From Caenorhabditis remanei (lineage: Eukaryota; Nematoda; Chromadorea; Rhabditida; Rhabditidae), in contig NW_026526124.1 in NCBI RefSeq assembly GCF_010183535.1, positions 62,001 to 126,000 on the forward strand: DNA of 64,000 nucleotides, read 5' to 3'. This document shows positions 44,101 through 51,314 of the stretch, piece after piece; position 1 is the first letter of the stretch, and each line of letters begins with the position of its first letter. A program made the position numbers and the translations under genes. The notes under the pieces are model-generated. The model made no database searches and was not told where the DNA came from. It saw only the letters and a list, made by a program, of their open reading frames with translations.

Positions 44101-47100
44101 ACTACCGACAGGGTTCTGGTTTCATTTTACCGCCGAAAATCAATATTTTCGGGGTAATCCACCTTACATTCACCTTTTTAGGGGTAAATGAACCGGTTCT
44201 ATGCACCATGTGGACGTGTGGGTCTAGTGGGCGTCGGCGGGCCCACCCAAGTCCGGGGAGTTAAGGATAATGTCTGTGTGTGTGAAGTAACTAAGTGATA
44301 AGCGGTGCAAGCAGATAACAGTACACAGTTTAAACCGAATCCCAATTTATTGAAAGGAATTAAAGGATGGAAATTTATGGGACAAAATTGATTAAAACCC
44401 ATTTTGTAGGGAGAAAAATCATACGAAAAACCCTTATGAGGGGAAGATATTTTAGGAGCAATTTACACACTTTTTGGCACTCAGTCTTACCTTCTATCCG
44501 TGAATACGGCTTCGAAGAGCGGTCAGTGAATATTGTTGAGCGGGCGCTGGTCAGAATTTAGACTGACACGGGACACCGCGTTACAAAGTAGGGAATAATT
44601 ATATGTGAAAGATTTAGTGGAATAGTCACTCGAGTGAGGGCGCGCGGTCGCCTTATATAGTCGACTGCGTGGGTGCCCCTCACTGCGTGGGTGCCCGCAC
44701 AGAAGCGCGGGCGTTCAAAATATAATTATTGTGAGTGTGGTTTGCTTTATGAGCAGTTTTAATGTAATTTAACACGGAAAAATGGGAAATATAGTAAACC
44801 GGAAATAATAGAAACATTTAATGACTCTAGTTTTGTGGGCAAAACCGTAGAGAGTCATTAAAGTGCTTTCAAGTTGTCAAATGCATGCAAAGCATGGTAC
44901 AATTGACAACATTACTCCAATATCTTTAAATTTTTACATACCCAATTCGACGTGAGATGATAGCCATATCAGGACTAAAGATAGAAAAAGTCTTATGGAG
45001 CGGTCCGTCGTTCAACTTTAACTGCGAAGTACAATCCAAAGAGCTGGAATTGTCAGGCTTTGATCTCTTAGCCAGTGGAGAGCCAGTCGGATCTTTCACT
45101 TGGTTCGGGTCGAGGAACAATTCTCCAGCCAGTTCGCCAATCAGTTCTCCTGCTTCTATCTTCTCGCCGGCTATCAGTTCGAATCCTTTCGCCTCATCGT
45201 CACACATAATCACCAGCATCTTTTTGCCACCGTTTTGCAGTTGGCGTCTGGGGCAGTTGCGAGTGCATCCACAATCGGATGAGCACTCAACAGTTACGTA
45301 CTCATCACCAAATGTGTGTTCGTCTAGCTTCTGCAGTCGGCCCATTCTATCAGGAACACATAGCTTGGTGTTCTTTCCAAAGTGATTGTGAATGAGCATT
45401 GCTTCGTACTGAAAATAATTTTTTCATTTTTTATCGATTTTAAATAATGTAACTTACGGTAAAATTGCATTTGCAAGACTGTGGAGTTTCGCATGGCGTT
45501 TTTCCAAGTTTGAAAGTGTTGTTGGTACGAAGAGCCGTTTGAAGACAATTATCGAATAGGTCGTCAAGAATGCAAGTTTTTTCGATGCAGTGAACGAGAA
45601 CGTCATGCAACATCACGTGCTGAGTCACAAACTGAAAACATGATTTTCCTAAAGAAAATTGAACTAAAACTCACTGTGTAATTTGGAAGGGGTGTAGTTG
45701 GACCCGTGAAACACATATAGTGAACATTTCCTTGTCCACTATCTTGTTGTATCTTGGAATGAAAATATGTGAGGTCCTGAAGAAACCAGTAACGATTGGA
45801 ACAATCAGTTCGAAGAGCAGGAGTCATAAATTGTTGCAATTCAATTAGAGCTTTCATCTTCTTGTCGGAGACCTGTCTCTTTAGAACCTCTACATATTTG
45901 TTTCTGGTTTCCGCAATTTCGTAGAGCGTTTTCTCATGACTTCGGAGATGTCCAACGGGGAGGTCGAATATGTGGAATGACTTCCAACCAACATACAAGA
46001 CAGGCAATCGTCCCTTTCTGGCACCTCCCTATAAATACAATTTAAATTAAAAAATAAAAACAAATATGAACAATACCTTGAAAATTGCTTGAATTCGCCA
46101 AAGTTCTGGAACCTCCGGATGCTCATCGGTTCCTCCATACATTTGGAGAGCATCTTCTCCATGAAGCTTTTTGAACGGAATTCCAGGAATGTTTTGATAT
46201 TCCACAGGAACTTCCACACCTTTCTCTTGTGCCACTTTGGCTGCATGACATCCAGTGGGAAGCTTTACCACTAGCTGAGTCACAAAGTTGATACATCCCA
46301 TCGAGTACCGTATATCTTCAAATGCGATACCGATCACCGTAAAGACTCGTCCGTCAAATTTATGGGTCGACCTGAAACATTTGGAGTTCGTAAAATGTAA
46401 TGGAAAATGTGAACACTCACATTTCGTTAGATGACAAGCGATTATCGATGCCCGAGTCTCTATCAAAATTCGAAACGATGTTGAAGATATACGGGCACGA
46501 ACTATCACGTCCTTCTGGGATTCTCTGTGAGTTGATACACCGCATGTTGTCATCAGCTGTGGGTGAAACTTGACTGACTTTTTGGATAGGAGTTTGTGGT
46601 AGTGATCCTGCATCAATATCGATTTGAACATTCTCACTTTTCACAGCCCATGGGACACACCGAGTGGTAGAGAGGCGACGACGTGATGATGGGATACCAC
46701 TAGTACTGTAAAACAAAGGTTTACTCAATTCAATTTATTTTCTAGTGATTCTTACCTTGGAACGTCCTTGTTCTCTCGAGCATGTGAATCAACTTGGTCG
46801 TTATCGAGAAAGACGCAGTCGTCATCAAAGTTGTGCTCCTCAATTGAAATTTGCCTGGATTTCGACATTGAATCATGCCGAATAGTGCTCAGATTGCGTG
46901 ATGTTGACGATCTTTTCCTCGATTTCGACGGAGTTTCCGATGTGACACGAGCCTGTGCAGATGGGGCAAAGAGTCCAACATTATGAAGTTTTTCCATGTT
47001 TTGTTTAGCAATCATCATGTCTTCCTTTTGACGGTTTAGCTTGACTTCGTCGAGCAACTTTCTTGTTTCTCTAACTTCTCGCTCGCTGCAAACCATACAT

Positions 47101-48056
47101 TTTATTCTAAATGTTTCGTTTTCGTTCATATCAAATCTGGCAAACTGATTTCTCAACTTTCTTACCTGGGCCGTCGAAAACCGAGAAAAATGCAGTCCCT
47201 GTCTTCAATGTTGTGTTCGCGGGCATGTCTGGTTTTTGTCATGGAATTATGTTGAGTAATGTCCAGATTGGGAAAAAGTGGCTCTATCTTTGTTCGGACG
47301 GGTGGAGTTACTGATCTGACACGAGCGGGTGTAGATGGAGCAAGACGTCCAACATTATGAAGCTTTTCCGGTCGTTCGATGATTTCGCAGTCTGGATCCG
47401 GAACCAAGTCACGGTGTTTCGGGATGCTACTGCAATAACACATCATTCCAATGTACCCACTTTTCATATCAAAACTTTTTTACTTTTCTTGCCACGTACC
47501 TCATTATAAAATCATCCTTTCTGCGGATCGAGGCGCTCTCCACTTGATTACCGGACGTGTCACTTTGTCCAGAAGTCATCGTCTGGAATGGCTGCAACAG
47601 GGCACTACGAATGGATCTATTAGAACTTCTGCTCGGTTGGTCACTTTCCACGACGCGAGAAATGTTTTGTTGTGGACGAGGTGGATAGTGAATGGTGTCC
47701 TTGAGGAGTTGAGCGGCAGATACCCGCTGCATCGTACGTTCGAGTTCTTCTGAGGGAGTACTGTTGTATGGGCGGAGAACATGCTTTTTGCCTTCGTCAG
47801 ACAAGCAATCGAACTGCTTTCTGAAAAGAGAAGGATTGGTAATATATTGTTGGTACTTTGAAACTATTATGGAAAAATCTATAAAATTCACTAACCTGAG
47901 CTCTTCTCCAAATTGTGCAACACTCGGACGATTCGAACTATTGGCCACTCTCGCTGAAGTCCCAGACTCTAGATGAACGTTCTCCGGTTTGATTGCGACG
48001 TTCGCAAGTGAAGTTGATTTGATATCCCGTCCGGGAATCGATGGTTTCGATTCCAT
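26154..48056 (-). CDS. SET-domain histone methyltransferase-like gene, 11 exons, hosting element 3
   Basis: Exons are 48056-47896, 47820-47500, 47429-47166, 47085-46756, 46705-46421, 46371-46077, 46028-45675, 45631-45458, 45408-44942, 26469-26254 and 26196-26154. The sum is 2910 nt (969 residues), in frame. Exons 8-9 encode a pre-SET-like Cys cluster ending CSSDCGCTRNC, then the SET start (KGFELIAGEKIEAGELIGEL). Exon 10 carries the SET core (RFIQHSATPN, GERVTAYF) and exon 11 a post-SET-like CDCRVGC. The long N-terminal part has repeated KLHNVG phrases and a possible chromo-like stretch (LYVGWKSFHIFDLP). It resembles SU(VAR)3-9-type H3K9 methyltransferases; the exact orthologue is not identified. 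The intron between exons 9 and 10 was about 51 nt and now holds the 18.4-kb element. Confidence 0.8.
26496..27198 (-). repeat. 3' LTR of element 3
   Basis: It is the same length as 44209-44911 and matches it in the stretches compared. The pol frame ends about 54 bp into it. A TATATAAG box is at about 26939-26946. Confidence 0.92.
27145..32043 (-). CDS. Pol of element 3: protease-RT-RNase H-integrase (1632 residues from first start-like codon)
   Basis: Approximate residues: aspartic protease LVDSGAS near 110; reverse transcriptase 440-600 with VGDIEKAFH and YVDN near 558; RNase H-like 725-830 (FSDAS, FTDSS); integrase zinc module 1070-1105; core with VGLDYYG, YSDNAGTFK and IYERIV (Glu near 1255); DUF5641-like 1330-1440. 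All expected active-site residues are present. The frame is open back to about 32157 and the listed start is a GTG, so it probably has no start of its own and is reached by frameshift from gag. It ends about 54 bp inside the 3' LTR. No env follows. Confidence 0.9.
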   Translation of the reverse strand: MPTADLPTAISNKYSLSSAPIPLETALTAQTASETAPTPLVSATVVDHTSLKLSQTVVTSVIEEYDIDRFVQFVSRTSPPHHITTANAADINNRLTFMCLETPDNQHILALVDSGASLSLILESKAKQLRLAVLKETRLSIQGFDSRTTNDSHIFAIKLRTSETRFPLAFMIAGSPTLPNTAYTTSNCSTADKKFLLDRGIEDPSKHAHPEHNGKRIDMILGNDMLTWMAAQPLYRKHILPSKRSVEVTPVGLIIHPIPELVVIHHSTLLPLQPDEYKVQAYVASALLEEWAPEDPMTKIANEVEMMRRLETLGIEDVSVTESTKKTAQELYTQFTITTRFDSRGQLEVALPLNGNEVRLANNYAVCVKRLGSLVITLKRGKDLRPEYSKIFIDQELAGYIERVTIEMLTKHKLHYYFPHRGVVKADSLTTKLRIVFDASSHASGQLSLNDCLHAGTNMIVPLFGILVRFRFPRKVIVGDIEKAFHQIPLQEEYRNLAMFLWLKDVDKPPTRDNIEVYRFTRVPFGMTSSPFLLAASIHYQLDNNPHELNEEIKENLYVDNCMFCTNDESAIPRIVSEAKQVFNRLGMNLREFITNSPEAMAAIPEADRAKSDVIKLLGYKWDTVTDTITIKIAELNIDHPTKRDVASKLAETFDPLGLVSPILVPFKRLMQRTWQQQGSDWKAPLPNELLQDWRALRTAFIDRVITVRRPLTPDYSDSRIELLMFSDASHDIYAALCYANFIRDGQPPVTQLLASKNKVKPSKELKWTIPKLELLGIVCASNLARSIIAELRVPIAKVRLFTDSSCALYWILSGQNTRQWVANRTGEIKANQARLLECNIETTIHHCPTKENPADLATRGMTTTELQNSTLWFDGPEFLKKDPEEWPCMINGTVSCPAEFQELVYAEIIDPATQKRKKPLMEKAAPPECNESVMSMTATIASGEKQPSFIPFTATNSLSKLVTVVTIILRTFSKTLKKKQWETPLMKEFTASEDPVHQAKVARYLIIKEHYKDAEYLGLKFPSSLSPYMDSDGLYRVQRQIDSPVLPQEAHRPILIHHDHQLAQMLVLETHEINGHLPENYTRAVLRTKYWTAQDGMLAKKVIGKCVACKITNGYPFAYPFTATLPNCRTTPSKPFSKVGLDYYGPIVYHRDDGKSYGKAYVLIYTCLATRGALLRLVPNANSETYVKTLKMIFTEVGVPSEIYSDNAGTFKLGAAIMNKDIDHFVYSKTLTQFLATTSITCRYITPLAPWQGGIYERIVQLVKRQVLKECGSRVYEYHDLSYVISGAQGMINNRPLIPHARSPGDLIALRPFDFINPGVMTEIPSDHDEPPNPTGVTEASVRAHLNNLEETLERVWKLWSIGYLTFLREAMHRNRRCSTLVPEVGQLVIISVNLLKRHKWPLGVITKVNKSARDGQVRSATVMCRGTLVERPVCQLIPLELTSLNHQCNKDMSEDIKSNDAGISEKEVPGLIEVTNPKTALPTPATLESLDITYAPELFPANVFPNIAAKSANHPAEKGTAEDEPEENKQSNKTQIGTSTNPENLILEDTYSPEDGVYQDPQNTLPDIARDYGAENLPEGRSRDYHPRRAKATHINYVHIADMKILSRPSPPECCQLYHALHAFDNLKAL
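31910..31995 (-). repeat. Cluster of eight CCGCT motifs in the start of pol
   Basis: On the plus strand AGCGG occurs eight times in about 80 bp. In the pol frame most read as Thr-Ala (ACCGCT), making a low-complexity Thr/Ala/Pro-rich linker. This is the densest patch of a motif spread through all of element 3. Confidence 0.75.
32094..34658 (-). CDS. Gag of element 3 (854 residues)
   Basis: The N-terminal half is charged and helical with a likely coiled coil (about residues 240-300). An Arg/Ser-rich stretch lies at about 465-490. A DUF1759 capsid-like region spans about 495-650 (IKAFDGTGKLDIFEKTF, LVKGEAA, KLPPAMRLKIASYL). Three knuckles follow at about 770-835 (CGTCDGLHNPIRC, CPICNFKHDITKC, CGYCSGLHHMGGC). 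Order and content are typical of BEL/Pao gag. The stop lies in a zone where the pol frame is already open, so pol is probably made by a -1 shift. The RS-like stretch is unusual and could touch host splicing factors (inference). Confidence 0.88.
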   Translation of the reverse strand: MLPTQQNRSRSTSPEDHTSRKSSRGNSSTRMRHVSPPLQATSLLQRIVGPLKTSITKKCKTAGELIESSDHAIALFEDPHAEHITTHQQELAEAEEILQDLHKTSDTLQNLGEYIKTKFSDPEMQASPEKEEYMLDVKNHLAQVHVDDIIMLINHNADKLEIILATNNTSIENISPNPENSTMSDDRDHGEEHHSPDENTAHNEDTVPNNHRNSDSSQSSTYHETSSDLPNQPQEPISNNESMLKQAETGNRRLQEEVQRLKLNNEKKLLAQMATEKQRLELEKDRLLRQETQMVLAEARSKRSSAMLAHNEHTARRNDPIAKSVQTQSSQNSAKNASVQSVTAPIAPTPTSQPNQSIKDNTVTQANQSSQEMLFINVMNKLSSIENTQNKTNNAIFAELAKSHAKMETLVDKKLEQRLQELIKDEEDSVNHSGETEEEREFIREYENQGNTADEPSGKSQSKSDKRHRNRSRSRSPSRSHSRHRSHSNLLTDISLDTLVKHIKAFDGTGKLDIFEKTFANSVMKHPRLNDDMRYSILTTLVKGEAAPCIDQSTDSKLAIETTLNNLRNVYGKCNDKYILLDRLKKLPFHQSNTKQMRLDIAAHTVVLGLLREKDMPENDEPTIHIIVGKLPPAMRLKIASYLTKTGNKVTQNQVLQRIRQCIDYIEMENTIISQTAPVATNEVPTSYASINYTKASPTTTQNSNGQPLPNANKPKPLPHLAYNPNAYGNQFYDTASKAKLDGIFAPGEKGVNLTLLSRSFPLENEEVNRCGTCDGLHNPIRCSLSSAAFRQAAKERGLCPICNFKHDITKCRSHFRCGYCSGLHHMGGCPKDSEKLPKRSPADRQIFSFLRSL
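32114..32122 (-). promoter_or_regulatory. Candidate -1 frameshift slip site between gag and pol
   Basis: In the roughly 60-nt zone where both frames are open, the minus strand has AAATTTTTT. The pol frame is -1 relative to gag. The run is not a textbook X-XXY-YYZ heptamer in the gag frame, so this is a weak candidate. Confidence 0.35.
34859..35128 (-). repeat. Six tandem copies of a 45-bp hairpin-forming repeat upstream of gag
   Basis: The unit is exactly 45 bp and the array spans 270 bp. Each unit has nested inverted repeats: CAACTC/GAGTTG around a TTTC loop, and an outer GTTG/CAAC pair. Units differ at one A/G site (TAGTG or TGGTG), which roughly alternates. Because 45 is divisible by three, several frames stay open on both strands by arithmetic, so these open frames are not evidence of coding. 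Confidence 0.85.
35454..38404 (-). CDS. Element 3 accessory gene 3: large unrecognised protein (899 residues, six exons)
   Basis: Exons are 38404-37352, 37304-37032, 36978-36841, 36791-36708, 36657-36571 and 36518-35454. Every exon is a multiple of three and all five introns are 47-53 nt with GT/AG consensus. An acceptor (CTGTTCCAG) lies three bases before the ATG. Exon 1 holds Cys/His clusters at about residues 134-215 (CPECGSQLGG, CNACNSRSASHDEC, CRKCVDSNH) that could bind metal. Exons 2-5 encode a long Pro/Gln-rich linker. Exon 6 encodes a globular-looking 354-residue part ending in hydrophobic and Cys-rich stretches (LRWVVWLKNVW, CNCTTF). I recognise no family; a viral structural or assembly role is only a guess. 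Confidence 0.7.
39430..39744 (-). CDS. Possible small repeat-encoded protein of element 3
   Basis: This is a 104-residue frame starting with ATG, basic at its N-terminus. It covers three copies of an 81-82 bp repeat that encode an NPDTSASFKQSTSEITPQN-like unit, with the third copy shifted out of frame. No acceptor or homology supports translation, so it may simply be non-coding repeat. Confidence 0.25.
   Translation of the reverse strand: MSHNPAKKKHTIHVGEYITEILMGKNPDTSASFKQSTSEITPQNITKLLMGKNPDTSASSKQSTSEITPQNITKTSDRQESRHVRFIQAKYVRDNSTEDSTVGE
39451..39700. repeat. Three tandem copies of an 81-82 bp repeat
   Basis: GTGGAGTTATCTCTGACGTA recurs at 39455, 39537 and 39618. Each copy contains an AGCGGAC motif. 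The copies differ by few bases. Confidence 0.8.
39765..39900. repeat. Short repeats with the GGCTGCC...GGTCTT phrase
   Basis: Two near-identical copies of a GCTAGCTGCC-AGCGGTCTTCTGC unit (near 39771 and 39828) are followed by a variant GGCTGCCCGTAGGTCTTATGC. Related variants recur at about 43750, 43808 and 43868 in the leader next to the 5' LTR. Confidence 0.6.
40241..41412 (-). CDS. Element 3 accessory gene 2: coiled-coil plus zinc-knuckle (gag-like) protein, 356 residues
   Basis: Exons are 41412-41175, 41119-40701 and 40654-40241, summing to 1071 nt in frame. The N-terminus is polar. Residues of about 80-200 are a charged helical, probably coiled-coil region with DVRETVDIVRDI and IVKQIESLVTK heptad-like stretches. 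Exon 3 opens with a CCHC knuckle (CLFCEKGNHSTESC), followed by CTRC and CSVC clusters with downstream His/Cys, the same arrangement as the nucleocapsid part of BEL gags. There is no capsid domain. It may be a second nucleic-acid-binding Gag-like protein. Element 2 also has a spliced zinc-knuckle gene, but downstream of env. Confidence 0.7.
41642..43355 (-). CDS. Element 3 accessory gene 1 (321 residues, four exons)
   Basis: Exons are 43355-43230, 42578-42428, 42375-42244 and 42198-41642, summing to 966 nt in frame. Donors (GTGAGT, GTAAGT, GTACCC) and acceptors (TTTTTTCAG, GTTTCAG, CTACAG) fit nematode consensus. An acceptor TATTTTCAG touches the start codon. The N-terminus is Ser/Thr-rich and has a PPSY motif in SAPPSYEES (about residues 34-40), the type of late-domain motif that recruits Nedd4-family ligases in retroviral budding (known for that motif class; its use here is inferred). 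The middle has an acidic segment with a possible short helix, and the C-terminal half contains RFLRDIQKWRRSW. No domain family is recognised. Confidence 0.7.
43356..44195 (-). other. 5' leader of element 3
   Basis: This lies between the primer site and accessory gene 1. It includes possible donors (AAG|GTGAAT and GAAT|GTAAGG near 44170), three copies of the GGCTGCCC...GGTCTT phrase, and a duplicated 16-17-bp phrase near 43505-43535 (AGTCCGCAAACACCTGC, twice). No coding frame is recognised. Confidence 0.4.
44196..44208 (-). other. Primer binding site of element 3
   Basis: Directly inside the 5' LTR the minus strand reads TGGTGCATAGAAC. The first eight bases equal those of elements 1 and 2, suggesting related primer tRNAs (inferred). 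Confidence 0.55.
44209..44911 (-). repeat. 5' LTR of element 3
   Basis: This 703-bp repeat starts (minus) TGTTGTCAATTG. A TATATAAG box lies at about 44652-44659 on the minus strand, and there is a short internal duplication of a TGCGTGGGTGCCC phrase. Confidence 0.92.
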
Positions 48057-49684
48057 GGGAAATCACGCTGAAAAAAGAAGGCGAGAGTCAAGAAAAGATC
48101 CTGAACGAGTTAAATGCAGGTGCAAAACTGACAAAGCTTCAAGAAAAAGACAAATAAATTATCAAGTCTTGGTTTGAACAGAATGGAATACGCCTAGAAT
48201 GCAAAAAAAAGACATCGGTGCTCGTTGGCAGACACAGTTTACACTTTCAGATGGCTAAGGACAAAAATTATCATTTCCGACGAAAAATTGGTGATCCAAG
48301 TAGAAATTCTGAACGCAAAAGTTTCAGCAGTCGTTATGAAGCAAAATTATAGAGCAGCAATAATGTTTTTGAAGGGAATTTCTTGCCATAAAGCGGTTTT
48401 CGGCAGATAGAAGAACAGCGAAAGCGAAAATGTTTGGTGACAGACAGAATTCGCCGGAAATGGAAGAACTGCCAGTGAAAATGTCTAAAACTGAGTAAAA
48501 AAAGAATTAAGCAACGACTGATTTTATGTGTAACTATAGAAAACTCTGAAGAAAAGAAAAGTATTCTGAATAATAGGCGTGAAAAGAGCTAGAACAGCGG
48601 ATGCGAGTCAGAATCGCCGGAAAAGTCAGAAAAGCGCTAAGCGAAACGTCGTAAATGAGCAAAAAATGAGGGAAGAACCAGAAAAAATGAGAGAAACGCC
48701 TTCGAGAACGTTCTCTCCGACGAAAAATGACTGTTTTCTTGACCCTCGGACGCAGTCGCTGTTTTCGCGCGAGGTCAAATCCTAGACCTACCTTTTTACG
48801 AATAAATCCTAGGCGTGCCTTCAAGTGCGACTTTGCGTTTTTTTTGCACATTACGCAGTTTTTTTCGAGTTGATATGAACGTAAAATGTTAATTTTGAAG
48901 TATCGGGAACAGATTTTAGAAATAGTATCACTAAATCTGAAAATTTTGAGACACATTCTCTGAAACTCGAACATGGCAATGTACAGAAAAAGTGAAACCG
49001 GGTTTTTTGGGTTGGCATTATATATAGCGGGTACACAGACAACTAATAACGCATTGGTCCCAATTTCATTTGGCTCCGCCCCTTCCGTTTAAAATAGCCC
49101 CTATGGTAGGTGAAAATTCAAACAAAAAAGTTTGAACGTTTTTTCGAAAAAATTTTAACGGAATCAAATAAAAAACGTCACTTTAAGCATTTTTGTGATT
49201 AGACCACAACTTTAGCGCTTTGTTTTCACTGTGAAAAATGACATTTTTGTTAAACATTTTTTGGGGTTTTTCCAAACTTTTGCTTATAACTCAAAAATAC
49301 AACGTTGATTAAGATGAGGCCTTTTTATCATCTGAATCTACATAAAATTTGGAAAATTATAGGCAGTGTTCGAAAATTCCGGGGCAAGTATTTTTTCTAC
49401 AGAGCAAAATATGCGATTTTTCCGATATGCAACGTATGTTCATGAAGCGAAAGTTCAATGTTGCCAAATTGTTCGAGGTTTCGTCTGAATATTATACTAT
49501 ATGTGTTCTATTTATTCCAAACATTTCAGCTTATCCGAATCAATCCGTAGCTTTTTTGAAAATCTCTTGATCAGTTTTCAGTGTTTCAACCGGCAAAACA
49601 GTACAACAACTTCGAGAGGCGAGGATTAAACCGTATGAGCTGAAGTTTTGCGAATCAGTGCTCTAGTTTCTTAGAGAATAGGTC
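48057..49684. other. Upstream region of the SET gene and intergenic DNA
   Basis: No gene is recognised. A 146-codon minus-strand frame (48534-48974) is Arg- and Phe-rich low-complexity sequence without splice signals or a domain. The promoter of the SET gene should lie near 48060-48300, but no clear elements are visible. Confidence 0.4.
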
Positions 49685-49688
49685 TTAA

Positions 49689-51310
49689 GAGACAATGTCT
49701 CGCTCAAGCCACCAGGCCATGTTACACATAAACCAAAGTGATCCGTTTTGGCTGATTTTTTGATATGTTACTACCCTAGGAATTCTAAGGATTTTATACT
49801 ATACCAGATTAGGCTCCGTACCCTCTGACCTACCGAAACGCTCGATTGAAGTTGAAAAATGAAATTTTTTTTTTCGAAAGATAGTATCAAAATCTCTTCA
49901 GAAATGAGTTGCCAGCCTTATTTTGTGCATTTTACAAGATAACATCTTTTTTCTAACTCTCCTGCATCATATAGAAAAAATCACATTTTTGAAAAAATTG
50001 TCAATATTTTCATGTTTTTTGGATTTTTCTGGTGGTCGAAGTACTGTGGTCCGAAGTGAATTTATGATTTTAAGATACATATTAGTGATGGCTATCTGAA
50101 AATATAAAGATTTTCCCCAGATTCCACTGTCTAGGTGAGTTATGATCAAAAAAGTGACGAAATTTTATGCATTTTAACGTACCCCCCTCCATGGTAAAAA
50201 ACGGCCGGGTGACGAAAATCAAAAATATTTTTGATTTGAGTTATTTGAAGCTAAAATAATATTCACACAAATTTTCAAACAATTTTAGCCATGTTTCAGT
50301 AAGTTTCAGACACCTCCTCCATTTTTTCGAGTCAAAAAGTTTGAGCTCCCGTAACTTTCCAGATTATGACTCAAAGTTTATGAAACTTTGGGAAAAAGTG
50401 AAATATACTTTAAAAACACAAACAATTAAATAAATGTCAAGTTTTGTCATTTTGTTCAACTTTCGTTTCTTTTTTTATCTGATAGCTTCATGGGTCTACG
50501 ATAGGAAGATATTCTGGCGAATAAAACGCCAGCATTCTTTTTTATAATCAACTTTTAGCTATTCATTTGTATTTTTAAAGTATATTTCACTTTTTTCCCA
50601 AAGTTTCATAAACTTTGAGTCATAATCTGGAAAGTTACGAGAGCTCAAACTTTTTGATTCGAAAAAATGGAGGAGGTGTCTGTGACTCACTGAAACATGG
50701 TCAGAATTGTCTGAAAAGTTGTGTGAGCATTATTCCAACTTTGAATAACTCGAATCAGAGATATTTTTAATTTTTGTCACCTAGTCATTTTTTATCATGG
50801 AGGGGGGGTACGTTAAAATGCATAAAATTTCGTCACTTTTTTGATCATAACTCACCTAGACAGTGGAATCTGGGGAAAATCTTTATATTTTCAGATAGCC
50901 ATCACTAATATGTATCTTAAAATCATAAATTCACTTCGGACCACAGTACTTCGACCACCAGAAAAATCCAAAAAACATGAAAATATTGACAATTTTTTCA
51001 AAAATGTGATTTTTTCTATATGATGCAGGAGAGTTAGAAAAAAGATGTTATTTTGTAAAATGCACAAAATAAGGCTGGCAACTCATTTCTGAAGAGATTT
51101 TGATACTATCTTTCGAAAAAAAAATTTTCATTTTTCAACTTCAATCGAGCGTTTCGGTAGGCAAAAAGGGGCGGAGCCTAATCTGGTATGGTATAAAAAT
51201 CTTAGCATTCTTAGGGTAGTAACATGTCAAAAAATCAGCTGAAACGGTTCACTTTGGTTTATGTGTAGCATGGCCTGTAGGCCTATGCTCGAGGCAGTCA
51301 GAGATTGTCT
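49689..51310. mobile_element. 1.62-kb palindromic TTAA transposon, copy 1
   Basis: It is bounded by TTAA at 49685-49688 and 51311-51314, with termini GAGACAATGTCTC and GAGATTGTCTC. Nearly the whole element is an inverted repeat: a 60-codon frame on one arm (49967-50149) recurs on the other strand of the second arm (50841-51023). The TTAA target fits piggyBac-type mobilisation (inference). No transposase is encoded. Confidence 0.82.
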
Positions 51311-51314
51311 CTTA

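Larger units (their letters stand above)
26496..44911 (-). mobile_element. LTR element 3: giant (18.4 kb) BEL/Pao element with spliced accessory genes before gag
   Basis: Two 703-bp LTRs (26496-27198 and 44209-44911) show no difference in the parts compared and are flanked by target duplication TTACT (26491-26495 and 44912-44916). In minus-strand order it holds the primer site, accessory gene 1, accessory gene 2, a repeat-rich stretch, accessory gene 3, 45-bp tandem repeats, gag, and pol ending inside the 3' LTR. No env is seen. It lies in a host intron in the same orientation as the host gene. Matching LTRs, intact gag/pol frames and intact accessory exons imply recent movement. The pentamer CCGCT is strongly over-represented on its sense strand. 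Confidence 0.92.

Noticed and set aside
26496..44911. Resemblance of the AGCGGT motif to DNA uptake sequences of Pasteurellaceae
   Set aside because: Only the core AAGCGGT-like bases agree, and all gene structure here is nematode; bacterial origin is not credible.
48534..48974. 146-codon minus-strand frame
   Set aside because: Low-complexity Arg/Phe-rich translation with no splice context or domain.
49967..51023. Identical 60-codon frames on opposite strands
   Set aside because: Mirror images from the two arms of a palindromic transposon; the same holds at 60307-61363 and for the 88-codon pair at 56912-57767.
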